NCBI GenBank assembly: GCA_937973685.1
Contig: CALJKJ010000016.1
Location: 1-64,000, forward strand
Reading direction: 5' to 3'
Source of the DNA: an uncultured Flavobacteriales bacterium
GTDB taxonomy: Bacteria; Bacteroidota; Bacteroidia; Flavobacteriales_D; Crocinitomicaceae
Length of the DNA stretch: 64,000 nucleotides
Below, one piece after another: positions 52,691 through 63,787 of the stretch (the first letter of the stretch is position 1; each line of letters opens with the position of its first letter). The notes below the pieces were generated by a model that was given only the letters and a program-made list of their open reading frames with translations, searched no databases and was not told the DNA's origin. The position numbers and the translations under genes were made by a program.

Positions 52691-55600
52691 TTAAATAGCT
52701 GATTCAATCGTATTATCTTCTTCTGCATCAACTGGAATAGCTACTTTTTTCGGAGCTAGTTTCTCTTTGATACGATCAACAGTGTAATACATCATTGGAA
52801 CAACGATAATGGTCAAGAACATCGAACTCGTTAATCCACCGATTAATACCCATGCTAATCCATTTTTCCATTCTGCTCCAGAACCTGTCGCTGTTGCAAT
52901 TGGAATCATACCAATTACCATCGCAATCGTTGTCATTAAAATTGGACGCATACGTTCCCTTACCGATTCTAACAAGGCATTGTAAGTAGATTTCCCTTCT
53001 GCTTTCAAATGATTTGTAAAGTCGACTATTAATATGGCATTTTTGGCGACTAATCCCAATAACATCAACATTCCTAACATGGTGAAAATCCCCATGCTTG
53101 AAGCTGTCAAATTCAGCGCTAAAATTGCACCAACTAAAGAAACCAAAATCGAAAACAAGACCACAAATGGGTAAACGAAATTATCATACAATGCAACCAT
53201 GATCAAGTAAACCAATATCAGACCTATTCCCATCGCTGTACCCAATGCTCCCATGGATTCTTTTTGGCGTTTGACTTCACCTCCCCATAACATTCGAATG
53301 TTTTTGTCCAAAGGATTTTTCTTCAAATATTTTTCAATTTCCGCTGAAACAGTTCCCGATGCAGCACCTAAGACATACGAACGAATGGTTGTATTTGAAA
53401 TACGGTTTTTTCGTTCCAAAGATCCATTTGCATTTTCAATAGAAACGGCAGCAAATTCACTCAATTGTACTTGTCTACCATCGTTTGTAGCAAAAGTCAT
53501 ACGACTAACGTTATCAATGTTTTTTCGATCAATTTTATCGAACATTACACGAATATCATATTCTTCACCATTGACATCAAATTGCGCATCATCATTTCCA
53601 GAAAGTGCATTTTGCAATTGCATTCCAACTGTTGCAATCGGCAACCCTAATTGTCCCATTTTCTCACGATCCAATTCGATGCGCACTTCCGGAGTAATAT
53701 CATCGGTAGAAATTGTCGGGTCTTTGGCTCCTTTCATGCGTAAGATAGCAGCTTTTAATCGGCGTGCTTCTTGCATCAATAATTCGCTATCATCGGAAGA
53801 CAAAAAGATTTCTATTGGTGCTTCTTCTGATTCAACCATACCTATATTTAACGCCTTTACTTCGATTCCTGGAAATTTGCTTTCAATTTTCTTACGAATT
53901 TCAGTCATGTATTTCAAAGTCGGGAATTGTTCTTGTTTGCCCGGCTTCATTTTCACTGTGATTTCGGATTTATTTTCCGCACCAAAAGAAGCCGCTCCCA
54001 TACCTGAACTCGGTCCACCGACATTTGAGAAAACAATATCAACGACATCTTTTTGTGCTAATATCAATTGTTCGATAGCTAAAGTTGTGTTGTTATTTTC
54101 CTCAAAAGTTGTACTCTTATCGTATTTCAATTTAATCATGAATTTTCCTTGATCCCCTTGAGCAACAAACTCTTGACCGACAATACCAAGTCCCATGGTA
54201 GCCATACTTGCAAAGAAAATCACAATAATCGCTAATCCCATAATCAATTTATGCTTCAACGACCATGCAACCAACTTCACGTAATTATCGGTAAATAACG
54301 TAACACGTCGCTCAAACCAAATCAAAACTGCTTGGAATGGATTCTTTGGGTTCAAATGAATTTCTTTTGCCAATCGCGATGCCAACCATGGCGTCAAAGT
54401 AAAACAAACAAACAAGGACATCAATGTAGAAACGACCACAACAATAGAGAATTGTTGTAAAATATCGGAGATCGTTCCTTCAATAAATACAACTGGCGAG
54501 AATACTACGACGTCAACAAGCGTGATCGCTAATGCAGTAAATCCAATTTCATTTCGACCATCCAAAGCTGCTTTTCGGCGACCTTTCCCCATTTGTAAAT
54601 GGCGATAAATATTCTCGAGCACAACGATTGAGTCATCTACCAAAATTCCAATGACCAATGACATTGCCAACAAAGTCATCAAATTCAAGGTATATCCCAA
54701 AAGATACATGGCAATGAATGTAGAAATCAACGATGCAGGAATAGCTACTAATACAATCAATGCATTTCGCAAACTATGCAAGAACAATAACATAACAGCA
54801 GCTACTAATAAAATAGCTAATTCCAAATCGTGTAAGACCGCGTTAACGGAATCAATTGTAGGTATTGAAGTATCCGTAGCAACAGTGAATTTGATGCCTT
54901 CTTTTCTGTATTTTTTTTCAATTTCTTTGAAACGTTCTTTGGTTGCTTTTGCCATATCTACAGCATTTGCATCGCTTTGTTTTTTGATGCGCAAACCAAT
55001 ACCATTTACCCCATTGTAACGCGAAACAGTAACTTGATCAGCAACACCATCCGTCACATCTGCAACAGCTCCCAAACGAATTGTGGAAGAACCATTAGAA
55101 GTAATGATTAAGTTTTTTAAATCATTTACAGTTTTGAATTTACCAGATAAACGAACGGTCATCTGTTCAGCATCATTCTTCACTTTTCCTGTAGGAAATT
55201 CAACATTCGCCGCCGCAATCAATTGATTAACTTGTGCTAATGAAAGACCCAGTAATTTCAGTTTTTCCTTATCAATATTGACGCGAAATTCTCTTTTTTC
55301 TCCACCAATAACTTGAATTTCAGAAACACCTTTGGTTTGTTTGATTTGTGGAAGAATTTGATCATCCATCAATTCCATGAAATCGCGCTCGTCCATGTTT
55401 TCCGCAACAGCACTTACTTGTAAAACAGGTGCTGCATTTGGCTCAATTTTAGAGACTACAGGTGCTTTCGCTCCTTCAGGTAAATTATTTTGAACAACAT
55501 TTATTTTGCGCTCAGCATCTTGTAATACCTCATCTAAATCAGCAGAAGCTTTGAACTCAAGTAACACAATCGATGCATTATCCAATGAGAAAGCAGTAAC

Positions 55601-55837
55601 TTCTGAAATGTTTTCCAATCCACTCAAGGCATCTTCCAACGGCTTTGAAACTTGTGTTTCAACTGTTGCTGGTGATGCACCTGGATAAGTTGTTGTAACA
55701 GTTAAAATCGGCGGAGAGAAATCGGGTAATAACTCGTAGCTCAATTGATTGTAACTGATCAGTCCACCTCCGATTAAAATTGTAAAAATTACAATAATAA
55801 ACGAGGGACGTTTGATGGATAATTCTGTCAATGTCAT
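52691..55837 (-). CDS. RND efflux inner-membrane transporter (HAE-1/AcrB type)
   Basis: 1048 residues: twelve predicted membrane helices in two halves, with the first helix in KRPSFIIVIFTILIGGGLIS. The RND motifs TTTYPGASPATVETQVSKPL, LVIGILVDDSIVVLENIYRH with proton-relay aspartates, and the second-half GLVAKNAILIVDFTN are present. It drives drug or metal extrusion with proton force. Nine bases after the adaptor gene in a TetR-TolC-adaptor-pump operon. A missing CusA-type methionine pair argues for a drug rather than copper pump (inferred). Confidence 0.92.
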   Translation of the reverse strand: MTLTELSIKRPSFIIVIFTILIGGGLISYNQLSYELLPDFSPPILTVTTTYPGASPATVETQVSKPLEDALSGLENISEVTAFSLDNASIVLLEFKASADLDEVLQDAERKINVVQNNLPEGAKAPVVSKIEPNAAPVLQVSAVAENMDERDFMELMDDQILPQIKQTKGVSEIQVIGGEKREFRVNIDKEKLKLLGLSLAQVNQLIAAANVEFPTGKVKNDAEQMTVRLSGKFKTVNDLKNLIITSNGSSTIRLGAVADVTDGVADQVTVSRYNGVNGIGLRIKKQSDANAVDMAKATKERFKEIEKKYRKEGIKFTVATDTSIPTIDSVNAVLHDLELAILLVAAVMLLFLHSLRNALIVLVAIPASLISTFIAMYLLGYTLNLMTLLAMSLVIGILVDDSIVVLENIYRHLQMGKGRRKAALDGRNEIGFTALAITLVDVVVFSPVVFIEGTISDILQQFSIVVVVSTLMSLFVCFTLTPWLASRLAKEIHLNPKNPFQAVLIWFERRVTLFTDNYVKLVAWSLKHKLIMGLAIIVIFFASMATMGLGIVGQEFVAQGDQGKFMIKLKYDKSTTFEENNNTTLAIEQLILAQKDVVDIVFSNVGGPSSGMGAASFGAENKSEITVKMKPGKQEQFPTLKYMTEIRKKIESKFPGIEVKALNIGMVESEEAPIEIFLSSDDSELLMQEARRLKAAILRMKGAKDPTISTDDITPEVRIELDREKMGQLGLPIATVGMQLQNALSGNDDAQFDVNGEEYDIRVMFDKIDRKNIDNVSRMTFATNDGRQVQLSEFAAVSIENANGSLERKNRISNTTIRSYVLGAASGTVSAEIEKYLKKNPLDKNIRMLWGGEVKRQKESMGALGTAMGIGLILVYLIMVALYDNFVYPFVVLFSILVSLVGAILALNLTASSMGIFTMLGMLMLLGLVAKNAILIVDFTNHLKAEGKSTYNALLESVRERMRPILMTTIAMVIGMIPIATATGSGAEWKNGLAWVLIGGLTSSMFLTIIVVPMMYYTVDRIKEKLAPKKVAIPVDAEEDNTIESAI

Positions 55838-55845
55838 GACTACTC

Positions 55846-56898
<1,053 letters not shown>

Positions 56899-56926
56899 AT
56901 ACTTTGTTTATTTGTTTTCTATTGAA

Positions 56927-58258
56927 TTAATTGATATTTCCGATTGATTTTAAATAGTTGATTTCTGCATTTCGTAACTGTACATATGCCACAACTAATT
57001 TTGTTTGTGCTTCACGTTGACTGTTTTCTGCCAAAATCAAATCGTTTGAACTGATTAAACCTTGATTAAATTGAGCCTCTGTTTGTTTGTAAACACGTTC
57101 TGCAAGCATTAATTGTTCTTTTGCAATAAGTAACGAATTTGATTGAATATCAATTTGTTGTTTTGCAATTGTTGTTGCCAATTCTAATTGTTGTTGCAAA
57201 TTATCTTGTTGGATTTTTAATTTCTCATTATTCAATGCGTTTACTTTCAACTTGTTTTTTTTCTCGAAACCATCAAATAAAGTCCAATCCAATTTCAATC
57301 CGATAAAAGATGATTCGATGCCTTTTCTGAAATTATCTTCTGGCTTGATATTGTATGAATAATTGTACGCTGCATAAAAAGCCAAACTTGGTAAATAAGC
57401 CATTTTTGTTCCTTTGCGTTCTTCTTCGTTCATCAATACTTGCGTTTTCAACAACTCTAATTCAGGACGTGAAATACTAGTTTCGTCAACTAAAACTGTT
57501 TTTTCGATTAACTCATCAGCAACCAATGAAACAGTTGCATTTTTATCTATCCCAATCAATATTTTTAACATTGAAAACGATTGATCGTATTGTGAAGCTA
57601 GGGTTTGTTTTGAATTCACCAAATTCAAGCGATTGATTTTCAGCTTATCTACTTCAGTTGAAACAACCATTCCTTCTTTGTTCATCGCAGACATGTTAGC
57701 AATCAATTTGTCAAATGAGAGAATATTTGATTCGATAAATGACAATTGTTTTGTGATTGCTTGCAAGTTGAAGTAAACAGTTGCAACTTGTTGTTTGACT
57801 TCTTGCACCGTCATGCGTTCTTTGATTTCAACCACTTGTTGATTGATATCCAACACCTTTAGCCCATAATTAACTTGCGGATTGTACAGCACTTGTGTTA
57901 ATTGAACAGTGTTATTCAAAACAATTGGCACTCCAAACTGAACAGTTGAATACGTTCCTGGTTGTCCACCAAAAAAAGCTGCTGGAACAACTTGTCCTGG
58001 AATTACCACATTGTATCTGTAATCGCCTGAAGCTGTAATTTTTGGGAAAAGCGCAGCATCGTAAGCTGACTTTTGCTGCTGATTTACAGCAACATCCAGT
58101 CGTGCATTGCGTATAGAACTGTTTGCTGTATCGGCCATTTTTAAACATGTTGCTAAATCCAAGCGTTGTGCCGAACTTGTAAACGAATAGCAAAGGGCAA
58201 CTAATCCAATGACTATTCTTGTTGTTTGTTGTTGCATTTGTTTTCTATTTGATTGCAT
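56927..58258 (-). CDS. TolC-family outer membrane efflux protein
   Basis: 443 residues. A signal peptide ends near FTSSAQ. The typical OEP domain repeats are [20 protein letters not shown] and later [20 protein letters not shown]. The ATG follows the TetR stop directly as TAAATG, favouring this start over Met8 at 58237. Probable trimeric outer-membrane channel of the RND pump. Confidence 0.9.
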   Translation of the reverse strand: MQSNRKQMQQQTTRIVIGLVALCYSFTSSAQRLDLATCLKMADTANSSIRNARLDVAVNQQQKSAYDAALFPKITASGDYRYNVVIPGQVVPAAFFGGQPGTYSTVQFGVPIVLNNTVQLTQVLYNPQVNYGLKVLDINQQVVEIKERMTVQEVKQQVATVYFNLQAITKQLSFIESNILSFDKLIANMSAMNKEGMVVSTEVDKLKINRLNLVNSKQTLASQYDQSFSMLKILIGIDKNATVSLVADELIEKTVLVDETSISRPELELLKTQVLMNEEERKGTKMAYLPSLAFYAAYNYSYNIKPEDNFRKGIESSFIGLKLDWTLFDGFEKKNKLKVNALNNEKLKIQQDNLQQQLELATTIAKQQIDIQSNSLLIAKEQLMLAERVYKQTEAQFNQGLISSNDLILAENSQREAQTKLVVAYVQLRNAEINYLKSIGNIN

Positions 58259-58876
58259 TTAATTTTTATTTTTTGGAAATAAATAGCTCATTACCATATC
58301 AATCACTAACTCTTTGTGCAGTGCTAATTTTTCTTGGTATGCCTCCGTTGGTATTTCATGAATTTGTTGAATCAACGGACGTGCCATGAACGGATATTGG
58401 CAATTAGACATGATAAGTATCATGATGTGAAAAAAATCAATTTTTCGCATGCGACCTGCTTCTTGTGCTTGCAACGCTTCTTGAAAAATTCCTGTTTGTT
58501 CAATTCGTTCTTTGATTGCCGCTTTCTCATCAAATTCACAACCTTCACGGGTTAATTCACCGATAATAAAACGTGGAATTTCTGGATGTTTCGCAAAAAA
58601 ATCATATTCATTCGAAATAAAAATCTTTAGCTTTTCCTCTAAATCCATTGGTGCAGCAAACACCTCTAACATGGATACGAAAAAATCCTCCATGGCTGCA
58701 TGGAAGATGAGTTGAAATAATTGATTTTTGGAACGGAAATAATAATTGACGAGCGCAACATTCATTCCTGCCTCTTTCGCGATTTCACGTGACGAACAAC
58801 CAGCAAAACCTTTCGCGATGAAAACACGGCGTGCTGCATCCCTTATCGTTTCTTCTGTTGACTTGTTTTTACACAT
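58259..58876 (-). CDS. TetR-family repressor of the efflux operon
   Basis: 205 residues from MCKNKSTEETIRDAARRVFI. The HTH (FIAKGFAGCSSREIAKEAGM, then NVALVNYYFRSKNQLF) is the usual TetR N-terminus. The C-terminal helical domain (EEKLKIFISNEYDFFAKHPE) would bind an inducer. A Met at 58897 is a longer alternative. It is the first gene of the efflux operon. A perfect palindrome lies 34 bases upstream, so autoregulation is likely. Confidence 0.88.
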   Translation of the reverse strand: MCKNKSTEETIRDAARRVFIAKGFAGCSSREIAKEAGMNVALVNYYFRSKNQLFQLIFHAAMEDFFVSMLEVFAAPMDLEEKLKIFISNEYDFFAKHPEIPRFIIGELTREGCEFDEKAAIKERIEQTGIFQEALQAQEAGRMRKIDFFHIMILIMSNCQYPFMARPLIQQIHEIPTEAYQEKLALHKELVIDMVMSYLFPKNKN

Positions 58877-58910
58877 TGTTTCATTATTATGCTGCAAAAG
58901 TAAACAGCTT

Positions 58911-58930
58911 TTTTAAACAAGTGTTTAAAA
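58911..58930. promoter_or_regulatory. Operator palindrome of the efflux operon
   Basis: TTTTAAACA, two bases AG, TGTTTAAAA: a perfect 9-bp inverted repeat just upstream of the TetR start, the expected site for its own repressor. Confidence 0.65.
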
Positions 58931-58963
58931 CAGTTCGTTAAAAATGTTAAAATTCTTAAATTT

Positions 58964-59620
58964 TTACTCGTCGATGTAGTTATCCGACCGTGGATTTCCG
59001 AAATAATAAGACAAGCCGAAACCAATTAAAAAACTATTTGTTGTTTTACGTAACTGACTATCGGTATAACCACCCAACGTTGACAACCCAATATCATTCG
59101 GGTGAAATTGGAGACTTGAAAACTGATACCCGACAATCCATCGATAAGCGACCGCTTCGTCAGCAGCTAGAATAAATGAAATGGCAGGTTCAATATACGT
59201 ACAATTTTTTCGATTTATTCCGGTAACTTTTGTTTTATCTGTAATAAATAGTGATTGTGCAAAACCAGCTTTTACACCAAATTCTAACCCAAAATAATTG
59301 GTGCGCCAAGTCGTATAACCCAATTCAATATTGCCACCAACACTATGCATGCCACCATTCATTTTTTCTGGAACTTTGTATGATGCAACGCTGTAATACA
59401 TGTATTTGGGAGCAAGTGCAACATAAAAATGTTTTGTCGCTTTGTATTGTAATTTTGGATTCACGTTGATTAAACCTTTCAAATAATTATTGAATGCAAC
59501 GTTAGAACGACCAGAGGGTAACGATAATTCAGTTGTAATATTCCACTTATCTTTTCCAATTTGCGCTATTACAGCACCATGGAAAAGTAATATTACTAGC
59601 AGAAGTACCTTTTTTAACAT
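58964..59620 (-). CDS. Outer-membrane beta-barrel protein
   Basis: 218 residues from MLKKVLLLVILLFHGAVIAQ (signal peptide). Alternating beta strands (LPSGRSNVAFNNYLKGLINV, YVALAPKYMYYSVASYK) and the aromatic terminal SFLIGFGLSYYFG suggest an 8-to-10-strand barrel of the outer membrane. The final residues NPRSDNYIDE are extra. Function unknown. Confidence 0.72.
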   Translation of the reverse strand: MLKKVLLLVILLFHGAVIAQIGKDKWNITTELSLPSGRSNVAFNNYLKGLINVNPKLQYKATKHFYVALAPKYMYYSVASYKVPEKMNGGMHSVGGNIELGYTTWRTNYFGLEFGVKAGFAQSLFITDKTKVTGINRKNCTYIEPAISFILAADEAVAYRWIVGYQFSSLQFHPNDIGLSTLGGYTDSQLRKTTNSFLIGFGLSYYFGNPRSDNYIDE

Positions 59621-59690
59621 ATTGATTAGCGTTTCTTGATATAAAGATACGAAAATGTGTGTCAACAATCACTATCTCTTAGAATGATTG

Positions 59691-59698
59691 TATTTTTG
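59691..59698 (+). promoter_or_regulatory. -7 element TATTTTTG directly before an ATG
   Basis: Ends four bases before the start codon at 59703. A leaderless transcript is predicted. Confidence 0.5.
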
Positions 59699-59702
59699 CA
59701 AC

Positions 59703-60605
59703 ATGATTCGAGGAATCGTTTATATGTTGCTATCAGGTTTGTCCTTTTTTGTAATCAATTTTTTTGTTAAAATCTTGGGCAATCCTACACATCCCATAAT
59801 TCCAAACTTACAAACCTATCCTGCGCACGAATTAGTGTTTTTCCGAAGCCTTGTTTCTTTTGTAATAAGCGCTTTTATTATCAAGCAAAAAGGACTTAAA
59901 TTACTTGGAAACAATCGCAGGTGGTTGTTCTTACGCGGTTCTGCTGGAATGATTGCCTTGACCATTTTCTTTGTCACCTTACACAAACTTCCTTTGGCTA
60001 TCGCTTCAACGTTGCAATATTTGTCACCGATATTTACCGTATTAATCGCTCAACAATTATTCAAAGAAAAAGTAACACCGCTTCAAATCATAAGTAGTTT
60101 GATCGCATTTATCGGGGTTATATTGATTGGTGCACCTTCATTATTGGAAACAAACAGTGTCATTGATCCTTTTTGGTTAATCATGGGAATTATATCAGCT
60201 ATATTTTCAGGTATCGCTTACAATGCCATAGGGAAACTTAAAAACTCGGAAGAACCAATCAACATTGTGATTTATTTCCCTATGATTGCATTACCAATAA
60301 CAGGAATTTGGTGTTTCTTTGATTTCACTTTTCCAGTTGGAATTGAATGGTTGCTTTTATTAATCATAGGGATTTTCACTCAAATTGCACAAATTTTGAT
60401 GACCAAAGCCTTTTTAGCGACGGATACTGCAATTGTAGCTCCGTTTCAATACATTGGCGCCATTTACGCCTTGTTATCTGGCTGGTTTATTTTTGATGAA
60501 ACACTCGGATTGATTCCTGTTACTGGTATCACATTTGTCTTGGTTGGAGTGTTAATTGGTACAATTTTTAGAAAGAAAAAGCTTGCGTCAACGAAGATTT
60601 CTTAA
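59703..60605 (+). CDS. DMT-superfamily (EamA) transporter
   Basis: 300 residues from MIRGIVYMLLSGLSFFVINF with ten predicted membrane helices and two EamA repeats. The first ends in LQYLSPIFTVLIAQQLFKEK, and the second has FQYIGAIYALLSGWFIFDET. It exports small metabolites across the inner membrane, substrate unknown. It is followed after 9 bases by a DUF58 gene. Confidence 0.88.
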   Translation: MIRGIVYMLLSGLSFFVINFFVKILGNPTHPIIPNLQTYPAHELVFFRSLVSFVISAFIIKQKGLKLLGNNRRWLFLRGSAGMIALTIFFVTLHKLPLAIASTLQYLSPIFTVLIAQQLFKEKVTPLQIISSLIAFIGVILIGAPSLLETNSVIDPFWLIMGIISAIFSGIAYNAIGKLKNSEEPINIVIYFPMIALPITGIWCFFDFTFPVGIEWLLLLIIGIFTQIAQILMTKAFLATDTAIVAPFQYIGAIYALLSGWFIFDETLGLIPVTGITFVLVGVLIGTIFRKKKLASTKIS

Positions 60606-60614
60606 TTTAGAGGT

Positions 60615-61535
60615 ATGAATAAAACAATAGAAAAAGAAGCGTTAATACCTTTTGGCAATCTTGAAATCAGAGCACGACAAGTAGTCGAAGGTTTTATCAC
60701 AGGTTTACACAAAAGCCCGTTTCATGGTTTTTCTGTTGAATTTGCTGAACACCGCTTGTACAATCCGGGAGAATCAACCCGTCACATCGATTGGAAATTG
60801 TACGGACGTTCTGAAAAATTATTCACTAAAAAATATGAGGAAGAAACCAATTTGCGCTGTCAATTAGTTGTCGACACCTCATCTTCGATGTATTACAATG
60901 CCAACAACAATCCGTCTAAAATAGAATTCTCCATATTGGGAGCGGCATCGATAATCGAATTGCTAAAAAAACAACGCGATGCTGTTGGTTTGTCATTGTT
61001 CAATGAACGATTAGATGCGCATACACCTGCAAAGTCGTCTGGAGCGCATCACCGTATGTTGATTCATGAAATGGAAAAATGCCTCCACAACTACGAACCG
61101 ACAACCAAAACAAAAACAGAAAGTATTCAAGCACTTCATGACATTGCTGAATTGTGTCACAAAAGAAGCTTGGTCATTATTTTTACAGATTTTCTTGAGA
61201 ATCCGGAGCATGCTGCCTCATTTTTGCAAGCAGTTCAACACCTCCGTCACAACAAACACGAAGTCGTTATTTTTCACATCATCGATAAAAAGACAGAAGT
61301 TAACTTTGAAATGGAAAATAGACCACTCAATTTGGTTGACATGGAAACTGGTGAACAAATGAAAGTGCAACCATTCGAAGTAAAAAAAGCATACACCGAT
61401 CGCATTCAAGCCTATTTCACTGAACTCGAATTAAAGTGTATTCAATACAGTGTCGATTTTATTCCAGCTGACATCAACGAAGGGCTTACAGCTATTTTGA
61501 CAAAATTCTTATTGAAAAGACAGCGTATGCGCTAA
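60615..61535 (+). CDS. DUF58 domain protein
   Basis: 306 residues. EHRLYNPGESTRHIDWKLYG and SEKLFTKKYEEETNLRCQLV are followed by VDTSSSMYYNANNNPSKIEF. The latter contains the DxSxS metal-site motif of von Willebrand A domains. DUF58 proteins accompany MoxR ATPases and VWA proteins, which are not next to this gene. A role as assembly factor is therefore only by family. Confidence 0.9.
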   Translation: MNKTIEKEALIPFGNLEIRARQVVEGFITGLHKSPFHGFSVEFAEHRLYNPGESTRHIDWKLYGRSEKLFTKKYEEETNLRCQLVVDTSSSMYYNANNNPSKIEFSILGAASIIELLKKQRDAVGLSLFNERLDAHTPAKSSGAHHRMLIHEMEKCLHNYEPTTKTKTESIQALHDIAELCHKRSLVIIFTDFLENPEHAASFLQAVQHLRHNKHEVVIFHIIDKKTEVNFEMENRPLNLVDMETGEQMKVQPFEVKKAYTDRIQAYFTELELKCIQYSVDFIPADINEGLTAILTKFLLKRQRMR

Positions 61536-62930
61536 TTAGTTTGTCGTTTGGTTTGTAGTGGAATGATGTGCATTATCCAATAAATCCAATATCGTTTTCA
61601 CAGGACTAAACGTAGCACTATCTATATCTACAAAAACTGAATTCCATTTTGACATACTTCCATTCCAAAGACCTGGAAGTTCAATGAATTGAATATCTTG
61701 ACCTTTGTATTTTTTGTGGGCAATAAAATATTTTGAAGGATCACAGAAATCCTCAAAAACAACTTTTGAACCATCACTATTTTTGCCTTGACAAACCATG
61801 ATAACCGGATTGAAATGTGTCGATTGAATCATGACACGGTATTGTTCTCCTTTCATTTCAATTTGTGACTTCTCAATAATTTGTTTGGAAATCCGTCCAT
61901 TATCTTCGATCCAAAAAGGACCACCTCCAGCTTGTCCTTCGTTGCGCACCATTCCACAAACGCGAACAGGTCGTTTCGCTAATTCAATTAATTCATCTAA
62001 TGAAAACTTAGCTATATCCGCTGCGCTATACAATTGAAATTCAGCATTCAATGCTTGAAAAAACGCTTTGTCTGGTTGTTGTAAAAACAACTGCAATTGT
62101 TTCATCACTTCAATTGTAATTCCTGCTAACAATTGTTGAGTCTGAACTGCAACAGTTGACTGATTAAAATGCTGTACATTATCGATGTTCTTGATAAACA
62201 ACAAATCGGCATCCATGGCTTGTAAATTTGCCAAAAGTGCTCCGTGACCTGCTGGTCGTTTTATTGGATTGTTTTGTTCGTCATGCACCAAATTAAATGA
62301 TTCATCAAACGCAAAGGAATCCGTTGCAGGATCTTGAACACTGAATGAAACGTTCAATTTTTTTCCAGTTAATCCAACCAAATAGTTTAATTGTTCTTGG
62401 ATTTGATCTTGAAAACCTGCTCGAATGGTAAAATGAAACGCACTTTCATCGTTTGCAACTTCCATTCCTTGTAACACATGTTCGTGATACGGATTCAATA
62501 AAAAAGGTCCGTGTTTGTGAAAAGGAATTAATCCTTTTGGCAAAAGGGATAATCCTAACCCTTTTTGGGATAAAATCAACTCAACAAACGTTTCAACATC
62601 CATCAAGCGACGACGTAATTGCTCTTGAATTTCTTGTGGGAATTGATAAAAGAAAGCGAAATCTTCAATATGATTCAAAAAACGTTCAACTGCTCCTCTA
62701 TTTTCTTCTTTTGGGTCGGCAAGAAAGTCGAATAAAAATTCGAACATGCGCGAACCAGATCCTGAAGCGGGAATAAAAAACAAATTAGACAACGATGATT
62801 GCATAAATTGCGATCGATAGTAAGCTTGTTGTTCGTCGGTTAACTGTAAAATACCTTCTCCAACCTTGCATGCGCTGACCAACACTACTTCCGATTGTGG
62901 ATGTTTGATAATTGACTGTTGTTCGTTCAT
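61536..62930 (-). CDS. DUF4301 family protein
   Basis: 464 residues from MNEQQSIIKHPQSEVVLVSA. FFIPASGSGSRMFEFLFDFL, then FHKHGPFLLNPYHEHVLQGM, RPAGHGALLANLQAMDADLL and VCGMVRNEGQAGGGPFWIED are the conserved blocks of DUF4301, a Bacteroidota family with a nucleotidyltransferase-like fold. It is convergent with the DUF58 gene, stop codons adjoining. Substrate unknown. Confidence 0.85.
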   Translation of the reverse strand: MNEQQSIIKHPQSEVVLVSACKVGEGILQLTDEQQAYYRSQFMQSSLSNLFFIPASGSGSRMFEFLFDFLADPKEENRGAVERFLNHIEDFAFFYQFPQEIQEQLRRRLMDVETFVELILSQKGLGLSLLPKGLIPFHKHGPFLLNPYHEHVLQGMEVANDESAFHFTIRAGFQDQIQEQLNYLVGLTGKKLNVSFSVQDPATDSFAFDESFNLVHDEQNNPIKRPAGHGALLANLQAMDADLLFIKNIDNVQHFNQSTVAVQTQQLLAGITIEVMKQLQLFLQQPDKAFFQALNAEFQLYSAADIAKFSLDELIELAKRPVRVCGMVRNEGQAGGGPFWIEDNGRISKQIIEKSQIEMKGEQYRVMIQSTHFNPVIMVCQGKNSDGSKVVFEDFCDPSKYFIAHKKYKGQDIQFIELPGLWNGSMSKWNSVFVDIDSATFSPVKTILDLLDNAHHSTTNQTTN

Positions 62931-62985
62931 CGTTAAATTACGCATGTTTGAATGGGTATTTCTTTGTTTTTTGTTTCTTTGCAGT

Positions 62986-63777
62986 ATGCTTACTTCACGT
63001 TCTTATTGGAACTATTTTCTTCGATCAAAAGGTCGACATGGAATTCATTCGCCATTTGTCTATGATTTTGTATCCACTTGTTTAACGACAAAATTGGATA
63101 AAAAGTTTCAGCAAGACAAGAAAAAATGGATTTCCCAACTAAAACAAGCGCGCGATTTATTTGATGTGGACGATTTGGGTAGTGGTTCGAAGCACTTAAA
63201 AAAAAGGAGAAGTATCGCTCAATTAGTAAAAACAGCTTCAAGCAATGGTGTTTACGGGGAAGTTTTGTGGAAAATAGCACATCATTATCAACCGAAAAAC
63301 ATCCTTGAATTAGGAACATCAGTTGGTGTTGGAACAGTTCATTTAAAAGCTGGTGCGCCAACTAGTTTTTTGACAACAGTTGAAGGTTGTGACAACACGT
63401 TAGCAAAGGCTTATCAGCAATTTGATTATTGGAAATTAGAACGCGTTTTACCCATTTGTTCGTCATTCGAAACGTTTTTAGCACTACCTACGCATTCAAA
63501 CTATGACCTGGTTTTTATCGACGGCCATCATTCGGGAGAAGCAACATTGCATTACCTTGACATGTTAATGAGGCAAACGCACAATAAAACCATTTTCATC
63601 ATCGATGACATTCGTTGGAGTGATGATATGTGGAAAGCATGGAATGAGGTTGTTTCAAATCAAGCATTTCACCTCACAATCGATTTGGGCCGAATGGGCA
63701 TCTGTTGGAAGCGCGAACAACAAACGAAAGAACATTTTACAATTCGACCGGTCATATTCAATAATCGCTTTGTTTAA
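62986..63777 (+). CDS. Class I SAM-dependent methyltransferase
   Basis: 263 residues from MLTSRSYWNYFLRSKGRHGI. The SAM-binding motif I is ILELGTSVGVGTVHL near 111-125. VEGCDN marks the acidic end of strand 2. YDLVFIDGHHSGEATLHYLD resembles the O-methyltransferase type, as does IIDDIRWSDDM. The longer frame to 62866 overlaps DUF4301 and is discarded. Substrate unknown. Confidence 0.82.
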   Translation: MLTSRSYWNYFLRSKGRHGIHSPFVYDFVSTCLTTKLDKKFQQDKKKWISQLKQARDLFDVDDLGSGSKHLKKRRSIAQLVKTASSNGVYGEVLWKIAHHYQPKNILELGTSVGVGTVHLKAGAPTSFLTTVEGCDNTLAKAYQQFDYWKLERVLPICSSFETFLALPTHSNYDLVFIDGHHSGEATLHYLDMLMRQTHNKTIFIIDDIRWSDDMWKAWNEVVSNQAFHLTIDLGRMGICWKREQQTKEHFTIRPVIFNNRFV

Positions 63778-63787
63778 TTGAAGGATG

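Noticed and set aside
53253..54152. 299-codon plus-strand ORF
   Set aside because: Antisense shadow of the RND transporter gene, which has full family motifs.
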